This document shows, piece after piece, positions 17,203-26,044 of a DNA stretch of 62,542 nt. The stretch is from JANQTF01 sp036835375. Its GTDB lineage: Bacteria; Bacteroidota; Bacteroidia; J057. The number at the start of each line of letters is the position of its first letter. Position 1 is the first letter of the stretch. The DNA lies in assembly GCA_036835375.1 (NCBI GenBank), contig DAITMB010000014.1, forward strand, positions 1 to 62,542, given 5' to 3'. The notes beneath the pieces were generated by a model. It saw only the letters and a program-made list of their open reading frames with translations, ran no database searches and was not told the origin of the DNA. The translations under genes and the position numbers were made by a program.

Positions 17203-17433
17203 AATGAAAGACAAGGGTACAGAGAATTTTTTGCCTTTCCAAGATGGATTATTTATTCAGGTTCCAGTTAAGGAAGGGGAAGATTTTTTGGGGTGTGCAA
17301 CCAAATCTGAGCTAATTTCTTTTGACATTTTGGGCGATTTCTGCTAATCTTATTGCGTGTAAGTTTGCGAGGAATTGCTGGCAAAGTACGATGAGCAGCC
17401 GCAAGGGCTGGAGGAATATTGGAAATTGATCTC

Positions 17434-18837
17434 ATGGCTTCATTTTACGCGATCATCGATGTTGAGACGACTGGCGGAGATCCCAAAGTGGATCGCATCA
17501 CCGAAATCGCCATTTACCTGCACGATGGCGAGCAGGTAGTCGATTCTTTTGTATCACTGGTCAACCCTGAAATGCCCATCCCGGCCTTCATCACGCGGAT
17601 CACCGGGATCGACAACGACATGGTGCGGACAGCACCAAAGTTTCACGAGATCGCCCGCAGAATCGTGGAGATCACTGACAATGCCGTATTTGTAGCGCAC
17701 AATGTGCGATTTGACTATTCTTTTGTGCAGAAAGAGTTTCGCAACCTTGGCTATCCCTTTTCCAAAAAACAACTCTGCACTGTGAAGCTCAGTCGAAAGC
17801 TCTTGCCGGGACTTGATTCTTACGCCCTCAAAAATCTTTGCGTCTCTCTCCACATCCCCAACGAGGCTGCGCACCGCGCGTGGGGGGACGCCACCGCGAC
17901 CGTCAAAGTGTTCGAGCGCTTACTGGAAGTGCAAAAAGGAGAATCCATCAGCCTCTCCCTCCAGCAGGAAATGAATCTGGTCAAACTTCCGCCTCATCTT
18001 TCTCCCGTAGTGTTGGATGAGTTACCAGAAGATACAGGCATTTATTTTTTTTATGGGCGAAGAGGCGAGTTAATCTATATCGGCAAGAGCACCAACATCC
18101 GCAAGCGAGTCCTCTCCCACTTTCAGGGAGCCCACAAATCGGCCCGCACCTTGGAGATGATCAATGCCATTCACGACATCAGCACCGAGGTCACTGGCTC
18201 AGAATTGATCGCTCTTTTGCGTGAAAATGAAGAAATTAAACGCCATCAACCGCTGTATAACCGCGCACAGCTGCGCCAAACCTTCCGATACGGCATTTAC
18301 CAAGAAGTGACAGAAGCGGGCTATGTCCGCCTGTATTTTGACAAATATCGACTGTCCCGACAACCCGTCGCTGGCTATTCGAGCAAAGCTTCTGCGGAGT
18401 CGGCCCTCCAGCGAAGGGGGCGCGAATTCTCTCTTTGTCCCAAACTCTACGCAGCGGAGCAAGGACCGGGACGTTGCTTTCATCACCAGCTCCATCTTTG
18501 CGAAGGAGCCTGCGTAGGCGCAGAGCTAGTAGAGAGCTACAATCAGCGGGCAGCGCAAGCCATCCGGGCCCTCAGTTTTGGTCGCCAGTTCACTGACTCT
18601 TACTTCATCGTAAGCTGTGGCCGCCATGAGGAGGAGCAGGCAGTGGTTTGGGTTCAAGATGGAGTTTATCGCGGGTATTCTTACCTTGAGAGGGAATTAC
18701 TGGACCGGGGCTGGGAAGAAGTTCTCTCTCATATTTCTACCCAACCAGAAGTGCCCGACCTCCAGCGAATCATTCAGGGCTATATCAAAAAAAATCCACG
18801 TGAAGTGTACCCGGCCCCTTCTTCCCTGCTTCGGTAA
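17434..18837 (+). CDS. DEDDh exonuclease fused to a GIY-YIG (UvrC/Cho-like) nuclease domain
   Basis: The protein of about 467 residues joins two nucleases. Residues 1-175 are a DnaQ/epsilon-type 3'-5' exonuclease: Exo I IIDVETTGG, Exo II FVAHNVRFDYSF, Exo III HRAWGDA (DEDDh). Residues 195-280 are a GIY-YIG domain (TGIYFFYGRRGELIYIGKST, RKRVLSHF) with the conserved Arg and a downstream Glu (ENEEIK), as in the UvrC N-terminus and Cho. A C-terminal 190 residues include a Cys pair region (GRCFHHQLHLCEGAC) also seen in this family. It probably acts in DNA repair. ATG 17434 is preceded at 8 nt by GGAAAT; a TTG at 17419 in the same frame is an alternative. The 3' end overlaps the next gene. Confidence 0.9.
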   Translation: MASFYAIIDVETTGGDPKVDRITEIAIYLHDGEQVVDSFVSLVNPEMPIPAFITRITGIDNDMVRTAPKFHEIARRIVEITDNAVFVAHNVRFDYSFVQKEFRNLGYPFSKKQLCTVKLSRKLLPGLDSYALKNLCVSLHIPNEAAHRAWGDATATVKVFERLLEVQKGESISLSLQQEMNLVKLPPHLSPVVLDELPEDTGIYFFYGRRGELIYIGKSTNIRKRVLSHFQGAHKSARTLEMINAIHDISTEVTGSELIALLRENEEIKRHQPLYNRAQLRQTFRYGIYQEVTEAGYVRLYFDKYRLSRQPVAGYSSKASAESALQRRGREFSLCPKLYAAEQGPGRCFHHQLHLCEGACVGAELVESYNQRAAQAIRALSFGRQFTDSYFIVSCGRHEEEQAVVWVQDGVYRGYSYLERELLDRGWEEVLSHISTQPEVPDLQRIIQGYIKKNPREVYPAPSSLLR

Positions 18838-21800
18838 GCTTCGACCCTTATGGATCTGGTGCTACTGGATTTGCGTCTGCAATGCGTTGCCTGCTCAAGT
18901 ATATACTGTGCAGCGATACACCACCGCCAATGACTTGGTGCAATCCCAAGTCATGACCATGCTTCAGGACAGCAAGGGATATTTGTGGCTGGGAACCCAC
19001 CGAGGCCCTTGCCGATTTGACGGGCGGGACTTTGTTGCCCTACCCAAAGACAGCCTTCATGGCGCTTTTCTCACCGACATGTGGGAAGACAGCACCTCCG
19101 GAAGACTTTTTTTTGCGACCCAGTCGGGCCTCACCGTGTATAATGGGGAGCACTATGTTCATCTACGCGACACCAACGGCTTGGTGGAGGAGCCGATCCT
19201 CAGCCTCATGCCTGACACCCAGGGTCACCTGTGGCTTGGCACACAGTCCCGGGGCATTCAATGGCTTCCCGTAAAGGGCCCTACCATGCTGATTCAGCCA
19301 GATTTCGATCAGCATGCGCTTTTAGTTGGCAGAAGAATTCAGGACTTGGTGATGACGCCCAGCGGAGAAGTGTTTATCGCCACTGACAAGGGGCTGTATG
19401 TGTGCGATCCTTCTGACGAATCGTCGAGAATGGAGATTCGCCCTTGGTTGCCTGGTCAACTAGCTCAGGCAGATGTGCATGCGCTTCTCTATGAAACGGA
19501 GCGAAATGCCCTCTGGATCGGTACCACTCGCGGAGCTTATCTGTGGAATGGACGCTTTCTCACGCACTTTCGGCCCACCGCACACGAAGGAGCGGACGAC
19601 GCTGTGTACTGTTTCACCCGAGACAAGGCAGGCCAGATCTGGATGGGCACGCGAAAAGGAATTCTCTACATGAATGCAGAAGGGGAAATCAAGCCTTTGG
19701 TGAAGCTCGACAACAGCCTTGATTTTCATATGCGGTCCGCGCTCACAGATGAAGAAGGCAATGTGTGGTTTGGAACGGACGGCGGTGGCGCCCGAAAAAT
19801 CACACCTGGTGTATTTCAATCCTACACCATGGAGGAAGGTCTCTCCAGCAATCAGGCCAAGTCGTTCTTGATCGCGCGAAATGGCGATGTATGGATCTCG
19901 ACCCGCGATCGCGGCATCAACATCATCGGAGAGGAGGGAGAAATTCTTCGGCAAATCAACACCGACAACTCCAACCTTGGCGGTAACGACATTTGCTACA
20001 GCTACGAAGATGAGGCGGGCAGATTCTGGTTTGCCTCCTACAATGGCACTTTGAGCCGCTGGGAAGAAGATCGGCAGTCCTTTGTAGTCTATGGGCAAGA
20101 GCAGGGCTTGAAATGCAATGCTGCCTACGTGCTGGGAGAAGATGCAAAAGGAATCATGTGGATCGGCACCGACAATGGTCTTTTCCGAATGGATAAAGAC
20201 CGAATCGTTAGTCAGTACACGACGGCTGACGGCTTGCCTTCCAATGTCGTGTACTCCTTGAACTTTGGTATGAAGGGCCAAGAGCTCTGGGTAGGAACTG
20301 CCTTAGCTCTGTGCAAGGGGGTAGATGGCAGACAATTTCAGGTATTTTCCGCCGACTCTTCGCTCATTGGGCCTACGGTCATCGCATTGGAACATGATCC
20401 ATTCGGACGACTGTGGGTAGGAAGTGCCGTGGGGTTGGCATGGGTCAAAGACGGAGTGGCGCACAGGGTCCATACCAGTGACAATGATGGGGCAAATACC
20501 ATCATCGGGCTTGAAATAGAAGGAGATCGCTATTTGTGGATCGGTACAGAGGATGGCGCTTATCGCCTGGATGTGCAGCAAATCAGTGCGACGAGTCCAT
20601 CGAAGCCCAGCCTCGATCACTTTAGCTTGCGCGATGGGTTGCCTTCGATGGAGTGCAATGCCAATGCATTGAAGGTGGACCTGCAAGGAGGTTATATCTG
20701 GATCGGGACAGCCGAGGGCGCTATTCGCAAAAGCCGATTTCAGGAGCGAAATGGGACTGGGCCACCGCTGAAGGTATATATTACTCGCGTAGAGGTGGAA
20801 AACCAAGCAGATTGGCGCCAGTCCGACGGGGTGAGGGTGGACGACCACGGATTGCCCATCAATCTTGCGCTCCCCTTTAGCCAGAACAGAATTGATTTTT
20901 CATTTATCGGTATTAGCCTCACCAGCCCACAACTAGTGGAATATGCCTACTACCTCCAAGGCTTGGATGACGAAGGCTGGGACAGCACGAGTTCGACCAA
21001 GCGGACCGCGGTGAGCTACCTGAATTTGCTGCCGGGGACGTACACATTTTTTGTGACGGCCAAAAAGGAAGGCGATACCTGGAACTTTGATCAGGCCGCC
21101 AGTTTTACTTTCACGATCCTATCCCCATTTTACCAGCGATGGTGGTTTCTCCTGCTCATGACTTTGCTGATTAGCGCCGCTGCATATCTGGTTTATCGAA
21201 TCGTGACACAACGGAAACGCCATCAGCAAGAGGAGCAAATGATCCGCGATACAGCCGAGAAGCTTCAGCTCGAGCATCAGGCCCTTTATGCCATGATGAA
21301 CCCGCATTTTACTTTCAATGCCCTGAATGCCATCAAGCTATTCATTCATCGCCAAGACAAAAAAGCCGCCGACCAATTTCTCTCCAGCTTCGCCAAACTG
21401 GTTCGGATGAACCTTGAGAGCACCAAAAGTGACTTTATTTCGGTAGAAGAAGAACTCAAGCGGCTGGAGCTTTTTATGTCTTTGGCACGGGTGAGATTTC
21501 CAGAAAAGCTGGAACACTGCATCATTGAGGTGGACCCTGAAGTAGAGGCGATGGATGCCAAAATCCCGCCGATGCTGCTCCAGCCCTTTGTAGAAAACAG
21601 CATTGAGCATGGGATTAAGCCTTTGGTATCGGGCGGAAAAATCGAAGTACTGGTCTCGCGCCTGGAGGGAGATTATCTCAAGGTCATCGTCCGTGACAAT
21701 GGAATCGGGATCGAAGCCAGCAAAGCTGCAAAGGTGGGCAGGCCCCGAGACCATGTGTCCAGAGGAATGGAGATCACGCAGGACCGCTTGAAGCTGTTCG

Positions 21801-21934
21801 CTCGAATGACCAAAAAAGATTATTCTTTGGACTTCCGTGAGTTACATGATGCCGAAGGAAAAGTAGCTGGCACTGAGGTGGAGATCGTGATGCCGATCAA
21901 ATATGGTGCTTCGGAAGAAAGAATTCCCAGATAA
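18800..21934 (+). CDS. Propeller-type sensor histidine kinase (two-component-regulator propeller, Y_Y_Y, LytS-like kinase)
   Basis: A membrane sensor of about 1044 residues. Residues 1-35 are a signal/anchor (LWIWCYWICVCNALPAQ). Residues 40-640 hold about 12-14 propeller blades, repeating the pattern LWxGTxxGxxR/W (for example YLWLGTHRGPCRFDG, IWMGTRKGILY, LWVGSAVGLAW). Residues 650-770 are the Y_Y_Y domain (YYLQGLDDEGW, LPGTYTFFVTAKKEG). One transmembrane segment follows (WWFLLLMTLLISAAAYLVY). The kinase is of the LytS/His_kinase type, phospho-acceptor His836 in MMNPHFTFNALNAI, with N box QPFVENSIEHGI and G box DNGIGIE. I chose GTG 18800, since it starts the signal peptide; the frame is open back to 18617. 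It thus overlaps the exonuclease gene by 38 nt. No LytTR regulator is adjacent. Confidence 0.85.
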   Translation: MKCTRPLLPCFGKLRPLWIWCYWICVCNALPAQVYTVQRYTTANDLVQSQVMTMLQDSKGYLWLGTHRGPCRFDGRDFVALPKDSLHGAFLTDMWEDSTSGRLFFATQSGLTVYNGEHYVHLRDTNGLVEEPILSLMPDTQGHLWLGTQSRGIQWLPVKGPTMLIQPDFDQHALLVGRRIQDLVMTPSGEVFIATDKGLYVCDPSDESSRMEIRPWLPGQLAQADVHALLYETERNALWIGTTRGAYLWNGRFLTHFRPTAHEGADDAVYCFTRDKAGQIWMGTRKGILYMNAEGEIKPLVKLDNSLDFHMRSALTDEEGNVWFGTDGGGARKITPGVFQSYTMEEGLSSNQAKSFLIARNGDVWISTRDRGINIIGEEGEILRQINTDNSNLGGNDICYSYEDEAGRFWFASYNGTLSRWEEDRQSFVVYGQEQGLKCNAAYVLGEDAKGIMWIGTDNGLFRMDKDRIVSQYTTADGLPSNVVYSLNFGMKGQELWVGTALALCKGVDGRQFQVFSADSSLIGPTVIALEHDPFGRLWVGSAVGLAWVKDGVAHRVHTSDNDGANTIIGLEIEGDRYLWIGTEDGAYRLDVQQISATSPSKPSLDHFSLRDGLPSMECNANALKVDLQGGYIWIGTAEGAIRKSRFQERNGTGPPLKVYITRVEVENQADWRQSDGVRVDDHGLPINLALPFSQNRIDFSFIGISLTSPQLVEYAYYLQGLDDEGWDSTSSTKRTAVSYLNLLPGTYTFFVTAKKEGDTWNFDQAASFTFTILSPFYQRWWFLLLMTLLISAAAYLVYRIVTQRKRHQQEEQMIRDTAEKLQLEHQALYAMMNPHFTFNALNAIKLFIHRQDKKAADQFLSSFAKLVRMNLESTKSDFISVEEELKRLELFMSLARVRFPEKLEHCIIEVDPEVEAMDAKIPPMLLQPFVENSIEHGIKPLVSGGKIEVLVSRLEGDYLKVIVRDNGIGIEASKAAKVGRPRDHVSRGMEITQDRLKLFARMTKKDYSLDFRELHDAEGKVAGTEVEIVMPIKYGASEERIPR

Positions 21935-21974
21935 GAATCCCCTTTCACTCTTCAACTCTTCGATCGACCAAAGG

Positions 21975-22775
21975 CTAGCGAAGGTATCCCACGCCGCGGG
22001 CAGCTCGGAGCGTTCCGAATGTCGCGCCGACCGCCACTATCGCCATACTTAGGTAAGCAGCCCACACGATCCGCTCGTTGGCGGCAATGGGATCAGTATC
22101 CCGGGCAATGATAATGCCCCATAAGGCCCAAATGACGACCAAGCCATAGATCAGATCTGCTCTCAGCAAGGCGATGCCGAACCCAATTACCCCTGCAGCG
22201 GACACCATGACGGTGGACCAAGTTTGCTCGGAAAGGCCCCAGCCGGTCCATTCGTTGGCTTGTAGGGCTATGGTCGCATTGGCGATGGTGGCCACGGTGA
22301 TCCACCCAAGGTACATGCTAAAAGGGGCGTGGACCAACCACTTTTCCGTGCGACTCACGGGGAGAACCCCAATCTCCAATTGAAGATATATTACAAGCAA
22401 AGAAAGCAGCAACAGCAGCATGAGGACCATTGCCAGTGCAGGGCGCTGGTACAGCCAAGGAAATAACCAGATTGAATTAGCAAGGCAAGAGATGACAAAC
22501 CAAGGCCCGATTTGGCGCAGAAACGGAGGGTCAATCTTGGACCCTCTAAACAAATCGCGCCCTTGGTAGATGGCAAAAGCGACCAAGGCCAGATATATCA
22601 GTCCCCAGATCGCAAAGGTGATTCCTGCCGGTGTAAAGAGATTTTCAAAGTTGTCCGACACATCGCCAATGCTCCGCTCAGGCACAAGCCCCCCGTTGGA
22701 GAGACCATTCAGCACTAAGACGAGAACCAATGCCCCGATATTAAGGAGCTGCCAACGCATTTTATTTGCCATCAT
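21975..22775 (-). CDS. TspO/MBR-like tryptophan-rich membrane protein
   Basis: The protein of about 266 residues has roughly seven or eight hydrophobic segments (LLNIGALVLVLVLNGL, ITFAIWGLIYLALVAFAIY, and others) and many tryptophans around conserved TspO-like positions (FAIWGLIY, SIWLFPWLY, YLGWITVATIANA). It fits the longer bacterial tryptophan-rich sensory protein group rather than the 160-residue classical TspO. Family members bind porphyrins or sterol-like ligands; the role here is unknown. The start at 22775 follows the stop of the polyferredoxin by 26 nt, so it is probably co-transcribed as the last gene of a three-gene redox operon. Confidence 0.75.
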   Translation of the reverse strand: MMANKMRWQLLNIGALVLVLVLNGLSNGGLVPERSIGDVSDNFENLFTPAGITFAIWGLIYLALVAFAIYQGRDLFRGSKIDPPFLRQIGPWFVISCLANSIWLFPWLYQRPALAMVLMLLLLLSLLVIYLQLEIGVLPVSRTEKWLVHAPFSMYLGWITVATIANATIALQANEWTGWGLSEQTWSTVMVSAAGVIGFGIALLRADLIYGLVVIWALWGIIIARDTDPIAANERIVWAAYLSMAIVAVGATFGTLRAARGVGYLR

Positions 22776-22800
22776 GCTTGGAAAATAGTCCAGAAATTCG

Positions 22801-24357
22801 TCAAAAACGAACTTCTTCCATGCGACTTTCGTCAGTGTTGGGACCATTCTCCAACTTCAACACGCCGCGAGGACACACTGCTGCGCAGATGCCACAGCCC
22901 ACGCAGCTGGCACGCACAATGTTTTGCCCCCTCTGCGCGTAGGCGCGCACGTCGATTCCCATTTCGCAGTAGGTCGAGCAATTGCCGCAGGAGATGCACT
23001 GCCCCCCGTTGGTCGTGATTCTAAACTTAGACAAAAAGCGCTGCTGCAAGCCTAGAATGGCTGCCATCGGGCAACCAAATCGACACCACACGCGTGATCC
23101 CATCAACGGATAGAAGCCCACACCCACGATCCCCGAAAAGATGGCCCCGATAAAAAATCCATACCATTCCCGTAACTTGTAGCTGTCGATGAACAAGATG
23201 TGATTGGCTCCGGAGAAAAAATTGATCGCTATCACGCCAACTGTCGCCACAAGCAGCCCCCCGATGAGGTAGCGCAGGTCCTTTGTAATGTGCTTGAAGC
23301 GCTTCCTGAACAATAGCAGCGCTCCAGTCAGTCCCAGCAAAATCGCAACCGTGCCCCAGATGAAAAGCTCTTTTGAAACCCAAAATGCTTCCCCTTGATG
23401 ATTTTGGTAAAAGGTAAAAAGCACTGCCACCGTCATCCACACCGTCAGGATCAATACACTGTGAATGAGCCAACGCTCAACTTTCCAAGCGTTGAGCGAT
23501 TTGTCTGACAAATGCCGAAAAGGATCACCAGCCGTTTCGGCTAATCCACCGCAGCCGCACACCCAGGAACAATACCAGCGCTTGCCAAAAAAATAAGTTA
23601 GAAAAGGAGACCCGACAAAGATCATTACAATCCCCCAGATGAGCATGGACAAGCCCAATGAACCTCCTGACAGAGAATTGTTGAGGTGCCAGTCATAGAA
23701 AAAATCATAGTCTAGCGGCCATATATTTTTCAAATCCTTGCCGTAATACGCTTGGTTTGGTTGAAGGCTATCTAAAATTTCTGGGATTATGAACGCAAAG
23801 CCCAGTTGGAAAAACATCACCGAGGACGTACGGATGATCTGGTATCGGTTATGGCGATATTTCCAGATAAACTTCCCACCAAGCGCCAAGATCGCCAGCG
23901 TGTAGAAGGTGCCATACACGAACCATTGACTGGCGGCATGACCATTGAGGGCATAGCTCAGGGGATTAAACAGAGACACTAAGCCTGTGTGGTTTCCGTC
24001 GGCTCGAAGCCCCAGCCACTCTGGAAACCAGTAGAGAGATACATAGAACACCGTGATCACCACCCCCATGATCCAGCCGAGGCTGCCACGAGCGGATTCG
24101 GAAAAAAACCAAACGCCGTGGTTTTTGATTCCAGCAGTCTTGCCTCCGTATTCGGCGTAAGCATAAAGCATCGTGCCCCCACCCAAGCTCAGTAGCATAG
24201 CGCTGAGCATCGGCATTTCCATGCCTTCCGCACCCCCAAAAAGGGCGTTGATCAGCAAAAGCAGGCCTACACCGATCAGGCCAAGGGCTATCTTGTGGGA
24301 AAGGCTCAAGTGACGAACCTCAGGGTTAGACAATGAGAGGGATGTGTGAGTCTGCAT
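22801..24357 (-). CDS. NosR/polyferredoxin-like membrane protein with two 4Fe-4S ferredoxin motifs
   Basis: The protein of about 518 residues is an inner-membrane electron-transfer component. About eight transmembrane segments occupy residues 25-390. Two membrane-proximal Cys motifs of the NosR/CcoG type are present (WYCSWVCGCGG and WCRFGCPMA). The C-terminus carries two ferredoxin-type 4Fe-4S sites: CISCGNCSTYCEMG and CVGCGICAAVCPRG. The start at 24357 (MQTHTSLSLS) gives a cytoplasmic N-terminus; the frame runs open upstream to 24450 but that part overlaps the spacer. Together with the FAD oxidoreductase before it and TspO-like protein after it, it suggests electron flow from NAD(P)H to a membrane quinone or periplasmic acceptor. 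No nosZ is nearby, so the acceptor is unknown. Confidence 0.85.
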   Translation of the reverse strand: MQTHTSLSLSNPEVRHLSLSHKIALGLIGVGLLLLINALFGGAEGMEMPMLSAMLLSLGGGTMLYAYAEYGGKTAGIKNHGVWFFSESARGSLGWIMGVVITVFYVSLYWFPEWLGLRADGNHTGLVSLFNPLSYALNGHAASQWFVYGTFYTLAILALGGKFIWKYRHNRYQIIRTSSVMFFQLGFAFIIPEILDSLQPNQAYYGKDLKNIWPLDYDFFYDWHLNNSLSGGSLGLSMLIWGIVMIFVGSPFLTYFFGKRWYCSWVCGCGGLAETAGDPFRHLSDKSLNAWKVERWLIHSVLILTVWMTVAVLFTFYQNHQGEAFWVSKELFIWGTVAILLGLTGALLLFRKRFKHITKDLRYLIGGLLVATVGVIAINFFSGANHILFIDSYKLREWYGFFIGAIFSGIVGVGFYPLMGSRVWCRFGCPMAAILGLQQRFLSKFRITTNGGQCISCGNCSTYCEMGIDVRAYAQRGQNIVRASCVGCGICAAVCPRGVLKLENGPNTDESRMEEVRF

Positions 24358-24456
24358 GGGGAGGGAAGGCCAAAAGTATGGGAGGAGAAAAAAGGAGTGT
24401 GGAGCAAAAAAGAGAGTTTTAACGTAGGAGCGAAAAGCCCAGCCAGCCAAAATGAC

Positions 24457-25800
24457 CTATTTCGCAGGCTGAAGAAAAGCAAATACGTCGCGAAGTGATC
24501 GCTTCTTTTTTAGTTGAAGCGACTGACCCGACTGCTGATTGTAGGTATCCACGAGGTCTTGCTCGTAGGCGGGGTAAAATTCCGGGTCAAAATTGGCGAG
24601 CGCGAGGTTGGCCAAGACGACTTCAATGTGTGTGTGGGTATCGATCCATTGAATGCAGACATCTTTCCGGTAGCGGATCCCCATGAGGTTGAAGCCCAGC
24701 ACGGCACCACTGTCAGTTCGATAGGCGATGCGAATGAGTTTTTTGCCATCGGGGTGCTCCCACACAAGGTGCTGCTCCCCTTCCCCGGGCCGATTGGGCA
24801 CATGGCCATAGGTTTGCCACTCGATGTCGAGAAACTTGGCTGAATTGAACCAAGTCTGCTGGACAAAAGCTCTGGGGTTACCTGTGAGGGTCTCCGCGAG
24901 CACGGGGCCCATGAGTTTACCGGTGTACCACACGGCTTCGATGCCCCGGCGATTCGGAGCAGCGATGCGCAGTTCTGCACAGTCGCCGATCGCATAAATA
25001 TGAGGGACACTCGTCTGGAGATATTCATCCACCAAAAATCCGCGCCCCACCTCAATGCTAGTTCCGGCTGCCAGCGACACATTTGGAGACACGCCCGTCG
25101 TGAGACCTACGAATTCGCAAGATATTTCCTCGCCTGCTTTGGTCTTGACGGCACGCACCCGCCCATGTTCATCGGCCAGGATTTCCCGCAATTCTGCTTT
25201 CAGGCGAAGGTCGATCCCGTGACGAAGAATCTCGCGATTGATCATGGCAGACTCTTCGGGCGGCATTACGCCACTCCAAAAGCTTTCCTCTCTCACCAAA
25301 AAAGTGACTGGAATATGCCTGGAATGGAACATTTCGGCCATTTCAATGCCGATCAATCCGCCTCCTACCACCACAGCCCGGCGCGTGTCCCGTGCATATT
25401 GCTCCATACTCAGGAGGTCCTGATAGCTCACCATCCCTTGCACCCCGGCGAGGTCTTGGCCCGGCCAATCATAGCGGTTCGAACGAGACCCTGTGGCGAG
25501 CACCAGTCGATCGTAGGACAAGTCTCCACCCTCCGCAAAAGAAATCGTTTGTTTCTGTTCATCTATGCCTGTGACAAACTTGCGGAGCAGGGTGATGCGA
25601 TTTTTTTTCCAAAAATCATCCTCGTAGGGTTGGGTGTGTTCAAACCTCATATGCCCCATGAAGATGTACATCAGCGCCGTGCGCGACCAAAAAAAGTCTG
25701 TCTCTGAAGAAATCACAGTGATCTGGTGATCACTTCGCTTGCGGACGTGGCGCGCGGTGGAGATGCCAGCAATGCCGTTTCCAATGATGACAATGTGCAT
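24457..25800 (-). CDS. FAD-dependent NAD(P)H oxidoreductase (pyridine nucleotide-disulphide family)
   Basis: The product of about 447 residues has an FAD-binding Rossmann motif at the very N-terminus (IVIIGNGIAGISTARHV). A second, NAD(P)-binding motif is near residue 145 (AVVVGGGLIGIEMAEMF), and the C-terminal FAD motif is AIGDCAEL near 280. It lacks a redox-active CxxxxC near the first motif, so it is not a classical disulphide reductase. Rubredoxin/ferredoxin or nitrite reductase-type NADH oxidoreductases are a closer comparison. The start at 25800 puts the Rossmann motif at residue 2. It is 99 nt before the polyferredoxin and probably feeds electrons to it. Confidence 0.88.
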   Translation of the reverse strand: MHIVIIGNGIAGISTARHVRKRSDHQITVISSETDFFWSRTALMYIFMGHMRFEHTQPYEDDFWKKNRITLLRKFVTGIDEQKQTISFAEGGDLSYDRLVLATGSRSNRYDWPGQDLAGVQGMVSYQDLLSMEQYARDTRRAVVVGGGLIGIEMAEMFHSRHIPVTFLVREESFWSGVMPPEESAMINREILRHGIDLRLKAELREILADEHGRVRAVKTKAGEEISCEFVGLTTGVSPNVSLAAGTSIEVGRGFLVDEYLQTSVPHIYAIGDCAELRIAAPNRRGIEAVWYTGKLMGPVLAETLTGNPRAFVQQTWFNSAKFLDIEWQTYGHVPNRPGEGEQHLVWEHPDGKKLIRIAYRTDSGAVLGFNLMGIRYRKDVCIQWIDTHTHIEVVLANLALANFDPEFYPAYEQDLVDTYNQQSGQSLQLKKKRSLRDVFAFLQPAK

Positions 25801-26044
25801 GGAGAGCCAAGAATGAGTAAGTGGTCGGAGAACTAAGTCCAGCGAACCGTGAGAGATGTGCTGGAAACTACGCAAAAAACCTGTCCCTTAGACTGCGGTA
25901 ATCTGGCCTTCGGACAATGATTTGCTGGGAAAGTTGGAGGGGAATCAGCAAGGGGAATGTCAGCTTCCAGACAGAACCCCGATTCTATTGTCAGTATTCG
26001 CCTGCGATCTCCCAGCTCCGTCACCATGAATTATTTTCCGGACA

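Noticed and set aside
17360..17367. TAAGTTTG before the exonuclease gene as a promoter
   Set aside because: The nearest upstream TTTG is 27 nt away, outside the usual spacing, so only the -7 half matches.
19460..20281. 273-codon minus-strand frame inside the propeller kinase
   Set aside because: Antisense to repeated propeller blades; the product has no recognisable features.
25000..25707. 235-codon plus-strand frame opposite the FAD oxidoreductase gene
   Set aside because: It is a shadow of a gene with two diagnostic Rossmann motifs on the other strand; its own product shows no family or hydrophobic logic.
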